The notes under the pieces were generated by a model, which worked only from the letters and a program-made list of their open reading frames with translations, ran no database searches and was not told the DNA's origin. From Lentzea alba (lineage in GTDB: Bacteria; Actinomycetota; Actinomycetes; Mycobacteriales; Pseudonocardiaceae): a DNA stretch of 64,000 bases. Shown here in pieces: positions 8,157 through 15,763 of this stretch (the first letter of the stretch is position 1; each line of letters opens with the position of its first letter). The stretch is from assembly GCF_011067745.1 (NCBI RefSeq), contig NZ_JAAMPJ010000008.1, positions 124,001 through 188,000 of the forward strand. The letters run 5' to 3'. The position numbers and the translations under genes were made by a program.

Positions 8157-9875
8157 TCACCGTTTGGGCAGCGGGGTTTCCTCGTGGTGGGTGGGATCCC
8201 AGGCCAGCATGAGCTGCCCGTAGAGCGGCGACGTCTTCAGCAGGTTCTCGTGGGTGCCCAGCAACGGCTTGCCGCCGTCCATGACCAGCACGCGGTTTGC
8301 CCGCAGCGCCGAGCTCAACCGGTGTGCGATCACCACGAGAATTCCTTCCCGTTCCGCGAAAGCCCGCTCGACGCGCGCTTCCGCGGCCGGGTCCAGGTGT
8401 GAGGTCGCCTCGTCGAGGATCACGACGCTCGCGGACGTGACGTAGACCCGTGCGAGCGCGAGAAGCTGGGCCTCACCAGCGGAAAGCCCCTCGCCGGCGT
8501 GACCGAGCGCGGCGTCCAGACCGCCCAGCCGGTTCAGAAGTGCTGTGGCGCCGACCTTCTTCACCGCTTCGGTGAGATCCTCGTCGGTCACCCACGGCGC
8601 GAGCAGGGTGAGATTTTCCCGCACGGTGCCGGTGAAGAGGTACGTCTCCTGCGGAATCAGCGCGATCGCGTGGTGCCTGATCGTCGGGGCGACCAAGTCG
8701 ACCGGGGCGCCGCCGAACAGGACGCGGCCGTTGTCGGGCGGCATCAGGCCGGTGAGCAGACTGGCCATTGTGGACTTGCCGATGCCGGAAGGCCCGACCA
8801 CGGCGAGGTGGTCGCCGGGGCGCAGGTCCAGCGACAGGCCGCGCAGCACCGGTTCCGCGTCCGGGCTCCAGCCGAACGTGACGTCACGCAGGGCGAATTC
8901 GCCGTTGGACGGAACTTCCTCGCCGACTTCCGTGCGTGTCTGCGGTGCAGCTTCTTGAAGTCGTTTGAGCGCAACCATGAGACGCATGACGACCGTGCTG
9001 GTGGTGCGCGCGAGGCCGTGCAGCGCGGGGTTCACGCTGTTGGTGAGGTACACGACCGCAGCCAGCGTCGCGCCTTCGGTGAGCTGGCCGGACGCGACCA
9101 GCGGGGGAGCGAACGCCACGAGCAGCACGATCGGTGCGAAGCCGCCGATGGCGATCACCGTGGCGCGCAACGAGTTCGCCCAGGCGACCGTGATCGTGGC
9201 GCTGGCCTGCTGGTTGATCTGCGTGGCGATGTCTTCGTACGCCTCGTCGGACGCGTCGCAGGCGGCGACGTCTCGCAGTCCGGTGAGCACCGCGCCGGAC
9301 GCTTCGGCGGTGCGCTCGTCGGCCATCACGGCGTCGCGCTGGCGTTTCGCCAGTGACGGAAGCATGAGGCCGAAGAGCACCAGCGCGGCCACGATCGGGA
9401 GCACGACCAGCCAGATCAACGCGGCCGCCGTGGTCGCGAGGCCGATGAGCGCGGCGATCGTGGTGACCAAAAGGGCACGAGCCTGGACGAGCACACCGGC
9501 GGTGGCGTCGCGAACCACCTCGACATGCCGGGTGATCATGGCGACCGCGCTGGCGTCCGGGGTCCTGCGGTGCGTCGGGTCGTTCAGCACGCCCTTGACG
9601 ATCCGCGTGACCAGGGCGTCGCGCATGGGTTCGACGACGTCGCCGAGCCGGGCGAACACCTGTCGCTGGCCGAGCGCTCCCACCACCGCGAGCGCGGCGA
9701 ACGCGAGCAGCCACAGCACACCGGCCAGCGGGTTTCCCGCTGCGAAGCCCTTGTCGACGGCCGTGCCGACGAGCTTGCCGCTGAAGAACGCCGGTACGCC
9801 TTCGAGCATCGACCAGCCGAGCAGGATCAGGACACCTCTGCGGTGTCCGGCCAGCGTGGAGAGGTAGAAACGCAT
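8157..9875 (-). CDS. ABC exporter half-subunit, lanthipeptide export (RamB/AmfB-like)
   Basis: A 572-residue fused membrane/ATPase protein: six-helix exporter domain at about residues 10-310, ATPase at about 335-560. Walker A is GPSGIGKST, Q-loop LIPQETYLFTG, signature GLSAGEAQLLALARV, Walker B VVILDEATSHLDP with the catalytic Glu, and switch His in VIAHRLSSA. There is no C39 leader-peptidase domain. The start is ATG at 9875, sharing one base with the stop of the upstream half-subunit (TGATG), which implies translational coupling and a heterodimer. With its partner it should export the modified lanthipeptide across the cytoplasmic membrane. Last gene of the lanthipeptide operon. Confidence 0.92.
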   Translation of the reverse strand: MRFYLSTLAGHRRGVLILLGWSMLEGVPAFFSGKLVGTAVDKGFAAGNPLAGVLWLLAFAALAVVGALGQRQVFARLGDVVEPMRDALVTRIVKGVLNDPTHRRTPDASAVAMITRHVEVVRDATAGVLVQARALLVTTIAALIGLATTAAALIWLVVLPIVAALVLFGLMLPSLAKRQRDAVMADERTAEASGAVLTGLRDVAACDASDEAYEDIATQINQQASATITVAWANSLRATVIAIGGFAPIVLLVAFAPPLVASGQLTEGATLAAVVYLTNSVNPALHGLARTTSTVVMRLMVALKRLQEAAPQTRTEVGEEVPSNGEFALRDVTFGWSPDAEPVLRGLSLDLRPGDHLAVVGPSGIGKSTMASLLTGLMPPDNGRVLFGGAPVDLVAPTIRHHAIALIPQETYLFTGTVRENLTLLAPWVTDEDLTEAVKKVGATALLNRLGGLDAALGHAGEGLSAGEAQLLALARVYVTSASVVILDEATSHLDPAAEARVERAFAEREGILVVIAHRLSSALRANRVLVMDGGKPLLGTHENLLKTSPLYGQLMLAWDPTHHEETPLPKR

Positions 9876-11491
9876 CACTCGCCCCCGGTGAACACAGCGC
9901 GGTAGTCCTCGTCGTCCCACAGCTCGGCGTGGGTGCCGGTGCCTCTGACCCGGCCGTTTTCCAGCCACACCACGACATCGGCCCGTGCCGCCGTCGCGGG
10001 GCGGTGCGTCACCACGACCCGTGTGCGGCCGGGCAACGCGGTGGTGAGCGCCTTGTCCACTTTGGCCTCGGTCACCGTGTCCAGACTCGCGGTGGCGTCG
10101 TCGAGCACGAGGACCTGCGGATCCCGCACGATCGCGCGCGCCAGGCCGATCCGTTGTGCCTCACCGCCCGAGAGCGGGGCGTCGGAGAGCGGGGTCTCGT
10201 ACCCCTGCGGCAGGCGGATCAGCGCGTCGTGGACCTGCGCGGCCACCGCCGCGTCGCGCACCTGGATCTCGTCCGCGTCCGTTCCGTACCCGATCGAACG
10301 ACCGATCGTCGTGCCCAGCAACGCGGGACGTTCGAAGGCGTAACCGACCTGGCCGTCCCGCGCGATGTCGCCGTCGTCCACAGCGGACAGTCCGCCGAGC
10401 ACCGCGGCCAGCGTCGACTTGCCCGCTCCGGAGCTGCCGACGACCGCGGCGAACGCGCCTTCGGGGATCGTGAGGCTCACGTCGTGCAGGACGCCGTTGA
10501 TGCTGACGTTGCGGAGTTCGATGCTCCCGTCGGAGGGCTGGGGGGTTGGTCGAGGTGCCGGCGGGGTGTCGAGGACCTCGGCGATCCGGGTGGCGGAGGC
10601 ACGGGTGCGTTCCAGCGCGGTGAGCTGCGGGATCTGCCCGACGATGCCCATGCCGAGGGCGGTGTAGCCGAGGGCGGCGAGCACGTCACCGGTGCTCAGC
10701 CTGCCCTGGAGGATGCCGAACCCGGCGGCGACGAGCACGGCCAGTTCCACGGCCGGCAGCAGGAGTCCCGCGCGCCACATCATCTTCGCCTGGGTGCGCC
10801 ACATGCCGCCGCCCGCCGCGGCGAGACGGGGAAGTGGCTGCAACACCCGGCCGGACTCGCGGTCGGCGATGCCCGCGGCGGCGATCGTGTGCCGGCCGGC
10901 CACCGCGTCGACCAGGCGGGCCGAGATCTCGCCGGAGACCTCCTGGTAGGCCAGCACGTCGTCGGCGGTGAGCTGCATGTGCGAGCGGACGAGGAGCATC
11001 GCCAGCGGCACGCTGACCGCGAACACCGCCGCGAGCCGCCAGTCCAGCAACGCCAGCGCCACGACCGAGCCGACCGAGGACACCGCGGCGATGATCAGGG
11101 ACATCACGGTGACCACGACACTGCCCGCGTTGCCGCAGTCGCCGGTCAACCGGCTCACCGAGTCACCCGCGGCGAACCGCGGCGGATGGCCGAGCGCGAG
11201 CAGGTGGCGGGAGAGGCGTTTGCGCAGCCACGCGGTGGCGCGGGCGGTGATGCTCGCGGCGAGCACGATGCCGATCGCGTCGCCGATGATCTCGGTGGCC
11301 GCGAGCAGCAGCAGCCACAGGACGGTGACCAGCACGAACGTTCCGCCCAACGCCATGTCGACGGCGCCTGCGAGCGCGGTGGGGAGCAGCAGACCGGCCG
11401 TGGTGGCCACAGCGGCGTTGAGCAGCAACAGCCACGGGCGCACGTCTCGCCGCACGACGGAGAACAGCAGAGCGTCACCGGGTTTGGCCAT
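9875..11491 (-). CDS. ABC exporter half-subunit, lanthipeptide export (RamA/AmfA-like)
   Basis: A 538-residue exporter half-subunit: transmembrane domain at about residues 15-300 and ATPase at about 325-530. Walker A GSSGAGKST and signature PLSGGEAQRIGLARA are good, but Walker B reads VLVLDDATASLDT, with Asp in place of the catalytic Glu, and the Q-loop Gln is replaced (YAFERPALL). That is the pattern of the degenerate site in heterodimeric exporters; the complementary site would use the Glu-bearing partner with this signature. ATG at 11491 follows CCGGAGGAAC. It is separated from the precursor gene by two hairpins that could lower its expression relative to the peptide. Confidence 0.92.
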   Translation of the reverse strand: MAKPGDALLFSVVRRDVRPWLLLLNAAVATTAGLLLPTALAGAVDMALGGTFVLVTVLWLLLLAATEIIGDAIGIVLAASITARATAWLRKRLSRHLLALGHPPRFAAGDSVSRLTGDCGNAGSVVVTVMSLIIAAVSSVGSVVALALLDWRLAAVFAVSVPLAMLLVRSHMQLTADDVLAYQEVSGEISARLVDAVAGRHTIAAAGIADRESGRVLQPLPRLAAAGGGMWRTQAKMMWRAGLLLPAVELAVLVAAGFGILQGRLSTGDVLAALGYTALGMGIVGQIPQLTALERTRASATRIAEVLDTPPAPRPTPQPSDGSIELRNVSINGVLHDVSLTIPEGAFAAVVGSSGAGKSTLAAVLGGLSAVDDGDIARDGQVGYAFERPALLGTTIGRSIGYGTDADEIQVRDAAVAAQVHDALIRLPQGYETPLSDAPLSGGEAQRIGLARAIVRDPQVLVLDDATASLDTVTEAKVDKALTTALPGRTRVVVTHRPATAARADVVVWLENGRVRGTGTHAELWDDEDYRAVFTGGE

Positions 11492-11532
11492 CGGCTGTTC
11501 CTCCGGAGGTCATGAGGGCGCATCATGAGCGA

Positions 11533-11605
11533 GGGCCCGACAGCTGGCCGGCTGCCGGGCCCTGCAGTTGGCGGGTGAGCGGCATACTTCGCCTATGCCG
11601 CTCAC
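11533..11605 (-). terminator. Two hairpins between precursor and exporter genes (probable attenuator)
   Basis: Read on the minus strand after the precursor stop, the first hairpin is GTGAGCGGCATA/TATGCCGCTCAC (12 bp perfect, 7-base loop, 11575-11605). The second is GGGCCCG/CGGGCCC (11533-11539 with 11556-11562) enclosing CAGC/GCTG. Hairpins here commonly let only part of the transcription continue into exporter genes, giving excess precursor (known from lantibiotic operons; inference here). Confidence 0.65.
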
Positions 11606-11633
11606 TCACCGCGGTGTTTCAGTTAGGCGCAGA

Positions 11634-11795
11634 TCAGCAGGCCAGCAGGCTGACGGTGCTGTGCGAGCAGGGGAGCAGCAGCGACGCGTTCGACGCGGTC
11701 GTGGAGCCGCCGCCACCGCCGCCGCCACCCGACGCCATCGCGTTGCTCGGCGCCTCGGGGGTCTCGAGCTCCTGCATGTCGAGGATGAAGCCCAT
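11634..11795 (-). CDS. Class III lanthipeptide precursor, SapB (RamS)-like, with octaglycine linker
   Basis: A 53-residue peptide. The leader starts MGFILDMQELETPEAP, matching the (I/L)-L/F-D-x-Q leader recognition motif of class III precursors, then reaches eight consecutive glycines (residues 23-30). The core contains SNASLLLPC (Ser35, Ser38, Cys43) and STVSLLAC (Ser46, Ser49, Cys53), two S-x2-S-x(3-4)-C units as in SapB, each able to form a lanthionine or labionin. The ASLLL segment is shared with SapB, the surfactant morphogen that lets Streptomyces raise aerial hyphae. ATG at 11795 has AGGAG at good spacing. It lies 40 bases after the synthetase gene, all codons are in frame across the Gly run, and there is no overlapping alternative gene. 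Confidence 0.93.
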   Translation of the reverse strand: MGFILDMQELETPEAPSNAMASGGGGGGGGSTTASNASLLLPCSHSTVSLLAC

Positions 11796-11835
11796 GACAA
11801 TCTCCTAATTTCGAGGGATCGATCTGTGTTTACTG

Positions 11836-14400
11836 CTACCGGTCGGTGAGAACCGGCGTTCGTGAGCCCAGGAAGGGCAGTGGTGGCAGGCCGTCCACAG
11901 TGGACGCGATGGCGAGCAGAACGCCCGCGCCGCCGGTGTTGAGGTCCATGGAGAGCCGGCGCAGCTGGACGCCGGGGAACGCGATCCCGGCACCGAAGCG
12001 CACGGCGTGCCAGCCGAGTGCTCGCAGGTGCGTTTGCACCGAGCGCTCCAGCTGTTCGTCCGGCCGGTGCCGCGTCGCGTGGGCGAGCGTGGCCATCAGA
12101 CCGGCCCTGCCCAGCGTGAACGCCGGCTGGATGACGAACTCGCCGGTGCAGCCGCTGAGCAGTTCGGGCAGCTTCTCGACGCACGGGCGTTCGGGAGCCA
12201 CTGCGGCGAACTCGGTGAGCGCCAACGCGATGCCCGCGCCGCCGATGCCGACGTACGGCAAGCTCCGGAACGTGCCGTCCCGCACCTGCAGCGAACCGTC
12301 CAGCGCGACCATCGTCTCGGCCAGGTCGCGTTCGAGCGCCTGCTCCGCGAGCTTGAGCCAGCGTCGTTCGGTGGTGTGGCCGAACATCCGCAGGAAGAAC
12401 AACGCGGGTCCGGACCAGCCGTGCAGCAGGCCGGCCTTCGCCTTGTCACCCGGTCCGGGTGCGTCGGCCAGCTGCTTGGCGAGTCGTTCGGCGAGCTCCT
12501 CGGCCTTGACCGCGAAGCCGTCGTCCTGGCGGGTGTCCGCGAAGTGCAGCAGGTTGAGCCCGATGCCGGACAAACCCGCGCTCAGCCCGTGGTCCTGCGT
12601 GGTCGGAACGAGCGCGGCGTAGCTCTCGACGAGTTCGGTCGCGAGGTCGTGATGGCCGAAGTTCTCCAGCACGTGCGCGATGCCGTGGGCGCCGACGAAG
12701 AACCCCGCCTGCTTCGGCGGATCCTTCCGCACGGCCTTGATCAGCCAGTCCTCGTGCTCGGCATAGCGGCCTTCACCGCTGACGTCGAGGGCGTGCAGCA
12801 CACCGGCCGCGCCGTACCCGAAGCATGTGCCGCCGACCTCGAACTGCTCGATGTCGCCGGGGAACAGCCGGTCCGTCCGTTGTGGAGTCGCGCTGTGCAG
12901 GATCGCGGTGGCGATCTCCTTGCGCACGACCGTCCAGTCCGGGTTCTCCTCGTCGAACTGCGTGAAGGCCGGGTCCGACGGCGGGTCGACGCGCGGCCTG
13001 AGCACGTCGATGATCGCCTGGCCGTATTCGTCGCTGAGCCCGAAGCGTTGCTGGATGACTTTGACGTGCTGGGGGAGTTTCGCGGGTGCGAGCTCCAGCA
13101 CCGTGTTGAGCGGCAGGAAGATCCACAGCTTGAGCGCCGCGAGCGGGTGCTCGTCGATCTCGAAGCCCTCGCGGTCTTTGGGCGCCTGGAAACCGGGGGC
13201 GCCGAGCGTGGGCCGGTGCACGTCCTCGATCGTGGACGACAGCTCGAAGTCGATCAGCGAGATCTCGTCGTCCTCGTCGACCAGGATGTTGAGCGTGTGC
13301 AGGTCGCCGAACACGACCCCGCGCTCGTGCACCCGTGCCATCAGCTCTTCGACCTTGCCGACGAGATCGAGCGCGCGTTCGCGGTACTCGGCGAGCTTCT
13401 CGTCGTCGGTGTCCTTGTGCGTCAAGGGGTAGTTGTGGCCGAGCCACTGCCCGAGCGAGCGGCCGGGCATGAACTCCATCGCGACGAACAGGTGCTCCCA
13501 CTCGATGAAGCGGTCGTACACCTCCGGCACGCCCTTGACGCCCTTGAGCTTGGTGAGGATCTCGTACTCGCGCTCCAGCCGTGCCACGGCGTCGCGGCCC
13601 TCGCGGTCGAGCCCGGCGTGCGGCCGCGCCTCCTTGAGCACGACCTCCTTGCCGTCGCTCTTGCGGGTCGCCAGGTAGACGCCACCACCGTTGGAGAAGT
13701 GCAGTGAATTCTTGATCTGGTAAGGGAACTGCTCGGGGTCGCCGGCGTTGCGCTCGGCGAGGTGCGGCGCCAGGAACTCCGGCAGCTCGACCCACTCCGG
13801 CACGCTGAAGACCGGCCTGCGCTTGTCGGCGACGAGCTCGCCGTCCGGCCCTTCGATCGCGAGCACCTGCTGACCGTCGATCTCGAGCCACTGCTCGGAG
13901 AACCCGCCGTAGCGCACGTACAGCGGTCCCTTGCCGAACCGCAGGTCGCTGAGGACGTAGGCGCCGTGCTCGCCGTCGAGGATCGCGCCGAGCTCGGTGC
14001 AGATCTGCCGGAGCTGGTCCGTGTCCGTCGGGTAGATCGTGATCAGCTTGCCGCTGCCCTCGCGAGGTGCGTACTTCGAGTTGCGGGCCAGCACGATCGA
14101 GATCGTCGGCAGGTACTTGAACGGGATCCGCCGCTCGACGCAGTAGTCGAAGGTGGCCTTGAGAACCCTGGCCGCGTTGTCGAGACCTGCGGAGACGTGA
14201 ATCTTCCAGCCCTGCTTCGGCAGCTGCACCCCGTGCGGGTGCAGGTGCCTCCACACATTGCGCTCGACCTGCACCCAGTCGACGGGCAGTTCGGGCAGCT
14301 CACGCGAAAAGTCGTCGCCTGGGAGGTCGCTTTCGGTGCTGCTCTGCAGATCGTAGAACCGTCGATCTGCGAAGCAGAACGCCTCGTATCTGAGGTCCAC
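11836..14400 (-). CDS. Class III lanthipeptide synthetase LanKC (RamC-like)
   Basis: An 854-residue cytoplasmic enzyme. Residues 1-190 are the phosphoSer/Thr lyase region (starts MDLRYEAFCFADRRFYD, as in RamC). Residues about 200-490 are a Ser/Thr-kinase domain with VVLKEARPH (ATP Lys), FGDLHTLNILVD (catalytic loop) and LIDFE in the Mg-binding position. Residues about 510-854 are a LanC-like cyclase with the repeated Gly motifs AHGIAH, GLSGIGLN and LLHGWSGPALF, but without the Cys-Cys-His zinc ligands of class I/II/IV cyclases, which defines class III. It phosphorylates, eliminates and cyclises Ser/Cys residues of the precursor. GTG at 14400 is chosen because GAGGAGGG lies eight bases upstream; a longer frame to 14475 has no ribosome site. 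Confidence 0.95.
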   Translation of the reverse strand: MDLRYEAFCFADRRFYDLQSSTESDLPGDDFSRELPELPVDWVQVERNVWRHLHPHGVQLPKQGWKIHVSAGLDNAARVLKATFDYCVERRIPFKYLPTISIVLARNSKYAPREGSGKLITIYPTDTDQLRQICTELGAILDGEHGAYVLSDLRFGKGPLYVRYGGFSEQWLEIDGQQVLAIEGPDGELVADKRRPVFSVPEWVELPEFLAPHLAERNAGDPEQFPYQIKNSLHFSNGGGVYLATRKSDGKEVVLKEARPHAGLDREGRDAVARLEREYEILTKLKGVKGVPEVYDRFIEWEHLFVAMEFMPGRSLGQWLGHNYPLTHKDTDDEKLAEYRERALDLVGKVEELMARVHERGVVFGDLHTLNILVDEDDEISLIDFELSSTIEDVHRPTLGAPGFQAPKDREGFEIDEHPLAALKLWIFLPLNTVLELAPAKLPQHVKVIQQRFGLSDEYGQAIIDVLRPRVDPPSDPAFTQFDEENPDWTVVRKEIATAILHSATPQRTDRLFPGDIEQFEVGGTCFGYGAAGVLHALDVSGEGRYAEHEDWLIKAVRKDPPKQAGFFVGAHGIAHVLENFGHHDLATELVESYAALVPTTQDHGLSAGLSGIGLNLLHFADTRQDDGFAVKAEELAERLAKQLADAPGPGDKAKAGLLHGWSGPALFFLRMFGHTTERRWLKLAEQALERDLAETMVALDGSLQVRDGTFRSLPYVGIGGAGIALALTEFAAVAPERPCVEKLPELLSGCTGEFVIQPAFTLGRAGLMATLAHATRHRPDEQLERSVQTHLRALGWHAVRFGAGIAFPGVQLRRLSMDLNTGGAGVLLAIASTVDGLPPLPFLGSRTPVLTDR

Positions 14401-15002
14401 CGAAATTCCCTCCTCGACCGTTTTGCGATTTCGTTGACGCCGAATATTCCCGCACAATTCGGCGGCTATGGCCAATCCGCCATTCGAGGTATATGGGTAC
14501 CCTGTTCGTGTCCGAATGATGCAGGGTTACCGGTGCGTATGTGACGCTTTGTGACGAGGTTTGGAGCCATCTCACCCGCCTGCGAGGTTTGCTGATTGGC
14601 CAGTCAACGCACCTGTCTTGGTGTTTTGCTAAACGGGACTGTATCGTTCAGTTTCGGTGCGTGCCGGTGAGCTGCGATATTCCAAGTCGATCTCGACGTA
14701 TAGTTAGGGGTGGGCAACCGTCATGTACGCACTGTGTTCCGTACTCTTTTCGAGTGAAGCCAAAAATGGCTGCCAATGCGTGTTTGATACGACCGATCGG
14801 CGGTAGGCGCTCGCCCGAAGGAACCCATCCGGAGTATGGGATTGCGCCTCTGCATTTGTGTATCAATCATTGTCTTGCTACATGCAAGTTGCATCTGCGT
14901 GGAATATAGTCTTTCGGCTGAAGTTTATGTTTTGATGTAACAGGCGCGGTTTTGTGAGCGGCCCTCTGCTGTGCGGTGCCCGGTGCGGGCTAGGCTGCGG
15001 GG
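14401..15002. promoter_or_regulatory. AT-rich intergenic region upstream of the lanthipeptide operon
   Basis: No convincing gene. By hand count 14641-14940 is about 50% GC, against roughly 70% around it. Nearest the synthetase gene, TGTGACG is repeated at 14540-14546 and 14550-14556, exactly 10 bases apart, as expected for two regulator subunits on one face of the helix. The promoter of the lan operon must lie here. The small frames in it use codons unlike the neighbouring genes. At the far end TAGGCT (14990-14995) is a likely -10 for the rightward gene. Confidence 0.6.
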
Positions 15003-15575
15003 GTGGGGAGCGTGGCTAGCCGCTGGCTGGTGCCGGCCGTGGTGGTGATCACCGGCGCCGCGGTGGCGGCCGGGATGGTGGGGCGGACGATCTACTCACG
15101 TCCCGCGGAGGCGAAGGGGTCGCCGGTCGTGCCGTCTTCGTCCGTTGCCGGGCCGTTGCCGGGGTCCGCGGAGGTTCGCTTGAGCCCGGACGCGTTCACA
15201 CATCCCGATCGGACCGCGGTGCAGACGGTGCTGCAGAAGTACTTCGACTCGATCAACGAGCGGGACTTCGCCGGGTGGCGGTCGGTGGTGTCGGCTCAGC
15301 GGGTTGCCACTACTCGGGAGGCGGCTTGGTTGGCCGACTACGAGACCACCCGGGATGGCGGGATGGTGGTGCAGCGGGTCGAGTCTGATGTGGTGGGGCG
15401 GCGGTTGCGGGTGCTGTTGTCGTTCGTGTCCACTCAGGACGTTGCCAAGGCTCCGCCTTTGGTGCCGGAGCGGTGTGTTCGGTGGCGGGTTGTTTATGTG
15501 ATGGTGTGGGAGGGTGGGGAGTTGAAGGTGGATCTGGCGCCTGAGAGTCGGACTCCCCAGATGGAGAAGTGTTGA
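15003..15575 (+). CDS. Membrane-anchored protein with NTF2/SnoaL-like outer domain
   Basis: A 190-residue protein with one N-terminal helix (WLVPAVVVITGAAVAAGMVG), a Ser/Pro linker to about residue 58 and an outside domain of about 130 residues beginning VQTVLQKYFDSINERDFAGW, which reads like the first helices of an NTF2-like fold. Function unknown. GTG at 15003 would be leaderless behind TAGGCT; GTG at 15012 has GGGGAG just upstream, so either start is possible. It lies between the lanthipeptide and fatty-acid loci with no obvious link to either. Confidence 0.7.
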   Translation: MGSVASRWLVPAVVVITGAAVAAGMVGRTIYSRPAEAKGSPVVPSSSVAGPLPGSAEVRLSPDAFTHPDRTAVQTVLQKYFDSINERDFAGWRSVVSAQRVATTREAAWLADYETTRDGGMVVQRVESDVVGRRLRVLLSFVSTQDVAKAPPLVPERCVRWRVVYVMVWEGGELKVDLAPESRTPQMEKC

Positions 15576-15718
15576 GGGGTTGCGCAGGGTTGCGTTGTGG
15601 GGCGCGGCTTTGAGGGTGGTTGGCTTGCGGGCGGCTTGATGGCACGAATCGTGACGGGACCACCCCACCGGAACCGCACGAGTTTCAGTCAGCTCGGCTC
15701 CGCCGTCGCCTCAAGCAC

Positions 15719-15752
15719 AACGCCCCGGCCCGCTGGTGCGGGCCGGGGCGTT
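15719..15752. terminator. Bidirectional terminator between the membrane protein gene and fabF
   Basis: AACGCCCCGGCCCGC (15719-15733) and its exact complement (15738-15752) form a 15-bp stem with the loop TGGT. It lies 12 bases beyond the fabF stop and serves the fab operon; it can also stop transcription from the left. Confidence 0.88.
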
Positions 15753-15763
15753 GTGGGGGTGGG

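Noticed and set aside
9929-11515. A 528-codon plus-strand frame opposite the exporter genes
   Set aside because: Antisense shadow of a clear ABC exporter, with biased His/Arg/Asp content and no domain.
11512-11849. Two plus-strand frames covering the precursor gene, with a proline or alanine run
   Set aside because: The runs are the antisense of the glycine codons; the minus-strand peptide has ribosome site, leader motif and core rings.
14541-14909. A 122-codon frame in the AT-rich region
   Set aside because: No ribosome site, Cys- and Arg-rich random-looking sequence, codon use unlike neighbouring genes.
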